64,000 bases of DNA from Ceratothoa steindachneri (lineage: Eukaryota > Arthropoda > Malacostraca > Isopoda > Cymothoidae): the NCBI GenBank assembly GCA_963969495.1, contig OZ018329.1:145013521-145077520 (forward strand), read 5' to 3'. Shown here piece by piece: positions 63,401 to 64,000 of this stretch. How positions within the stretch are numbered: the first letter of the stretch is position 1; each line of letters opens with the position of its first letter. The notes beneath the pieces were generated by a model, which did not search any database, had not been told where the DNA came from, and saw nothing but the letters and a program-made list of their open reading frames with translations. Position numbers and translations under genes: made by a program.

Positions 63401-64000
63401 CATGTCAGAATACATGACGGGCGTCCTTGCCAATATGCATTACGTGCGTACATGTCAGAATGCATCATTTGCCTAATGTCAAAATGCATTACGTGCGTAC
63501 ATGTAAAAACGTATTACGTCCGTACATGTCAAATTTCAATACGTGGGTACATTTTAAAATGCATTAAGTGCATGCATGCCAAAATGCAATAAGTGGGTAC
63601 ATGTTAAAATGCATAACGTGCGTACATATCAAAATGCATTACGTGAGTACATATCGAAATGCATTACGTGTGTACATTTCAAAATGAATTACTTGCGTAC
63701 ATGTCAAAATAAATTACGTGCCTACAGGTCAAAATGCATTACGTGCGTATATGTCAAAATGAATAACGTACGTGCATGTCAAAATGAAATACGTGCGTAC
63801 GTGTCAAAATACATTACGTGTGTGCATGTCAAAATGAATTACGTGCGTATAACTCAAAATGCATTAAGTGCGTACATGCTAAAATGCATTAGGTGAGTAT
63901 ATTTCAAAATGCATTACGTGCTTAGATGTCAAAATGCACTACGTGCGTACATGTCAAAATGCATCACGTGCGTACATGTCCAAATGCAATACGTGCGCAT

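Larger units (their letters stand above)
45128..64000. repeat. 25-bp satellite array, about 750 monomers, open at the window end
   Basis: The monomer has the core TGCATTACGTGCGTACATG followed by TCAAAA, 25 bp in all, repeated head to tail for almost 19 kb. Monomers vary by substitutions; a minority are 22-26 bp. A frequent variant has AAGTGCATGCATG in place of ACGTGCGTACATG, creating the palindrome TGCATGCA. Each standard unit keeps two CpG sites. The consensus has no stop codon in any plus frame; three units give a 25-residue repeat (containing KCITCVHVKMHYVRTCQNAL). That explains the many Cys/His-rich open frames of 60-125 codons, all of which end at random variants. I therefore call no gene here. 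The array continues past 64000. Confidence 0.97.

Noticed and set aside
45128..64000. Dozens of Cys/His-rich open frames resembling a repeat protein family (K-C-I-T-C-V-H pattern)
   Set aside because: They arise from a stop-free 25-bp satellite read in three phases, end at random variant monomers, and have no consistent start or end.
45128..64000. CRISPR-like array
   Set aside because: There are no unique spacers between conserved repeats; the 25-bp units are directly contiguous, and the context is eukaryotic.
45128..64000. Telomeric repeat
   Set aside because: The 25-bp unit does not resemble TTAGG-type or other known short telomere repeats.

Overview
This window looks like intergenic, repeat-rich nuclear DNA from an animal, most probably an arthropod and perhaps a crustacean. 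No intact host gene, rRNA, tRNA gene, CRISPR array or bacterial-style operon is visible. The evidence for the kingdom is the set of decayed eukaryotic transposons, read from frame-by-frame similarity to known families: an I/Jockey-type LINE with RNase H, CR1-like and RTE-like reverse transcriptases, a Penelope-like element with a GIY-YIG domain, several mariner and Tc1 transposases, and a hAT transposase of the SCAND3/ZBED type. The species cannot be determined from the sequence alone.

Layout. 0-5.6 kb: AT-rich DNA with a possible tRNA-derived SINE and a decayed mariner. 5.6-11 kb: one long, GC-richer, nearly full-length but dead LINE on the minus strand (gag-like ORF1 with zinc knuckles; ORF2 with endonuclease, reverse transcriptase, RNase H and a Cys/His tail; poly(A) end), next to a mariner N-terminal scrap. 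12-13.2 kb: hAT fossil. 15-17 kb: LINE 3' end and a LINE gag fragment. 17.5-19.9 kb: about 40 copies of a degenerate 60-bp minisatellite. 20.8-23.1 kb: remains of a CR1-like LINE (SGNH-esterase-like ORF1, reverse transcriptase) with a 128-bp tandem repeat between them. 24-30 kb: fragments of RTE- and CR1/L2-like LINEs, two with trinucleotide tails. 33-36.3 kb: a second fragment of the 5.6-11 kb LINE family and a mariner. 36.8-38 kb: (TA)n and a Penelope-like 3' end. 40.15-41.14 kb: a near-perfect 330-bp triplication beside a GC-rich block. 42.4 kb: (TA)93. 43.6-44.6 kb: Tc1 fossil.

45.1-64 kb: nearly 19 kb of one 25-bp satellite (core TGCATTACGTGCGTACATG), roughly 750 monomers, running off the window end. 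It has clear higher-order structure: blocks of 0.4-2.2 kb reappear nearly identically at offsets of 1870, about 4700, 3521 and 7212 bp. Because 25 is not a multiple of 3 and the consensus has no stop in any plus-strand frame, it produces many spurious Cys/His-rich open frames; these are not genes.

Nothing here forms a working gene system. The most notable items are the hierarchical 25-bp satellite, the 330-bp triplication, the 60-bp minisatellite that keeps one minus frame partly open, and the esterase-plus-reverse-transcriptase CR1 relic. Percent identities and family names are judged by eye and were not computed.
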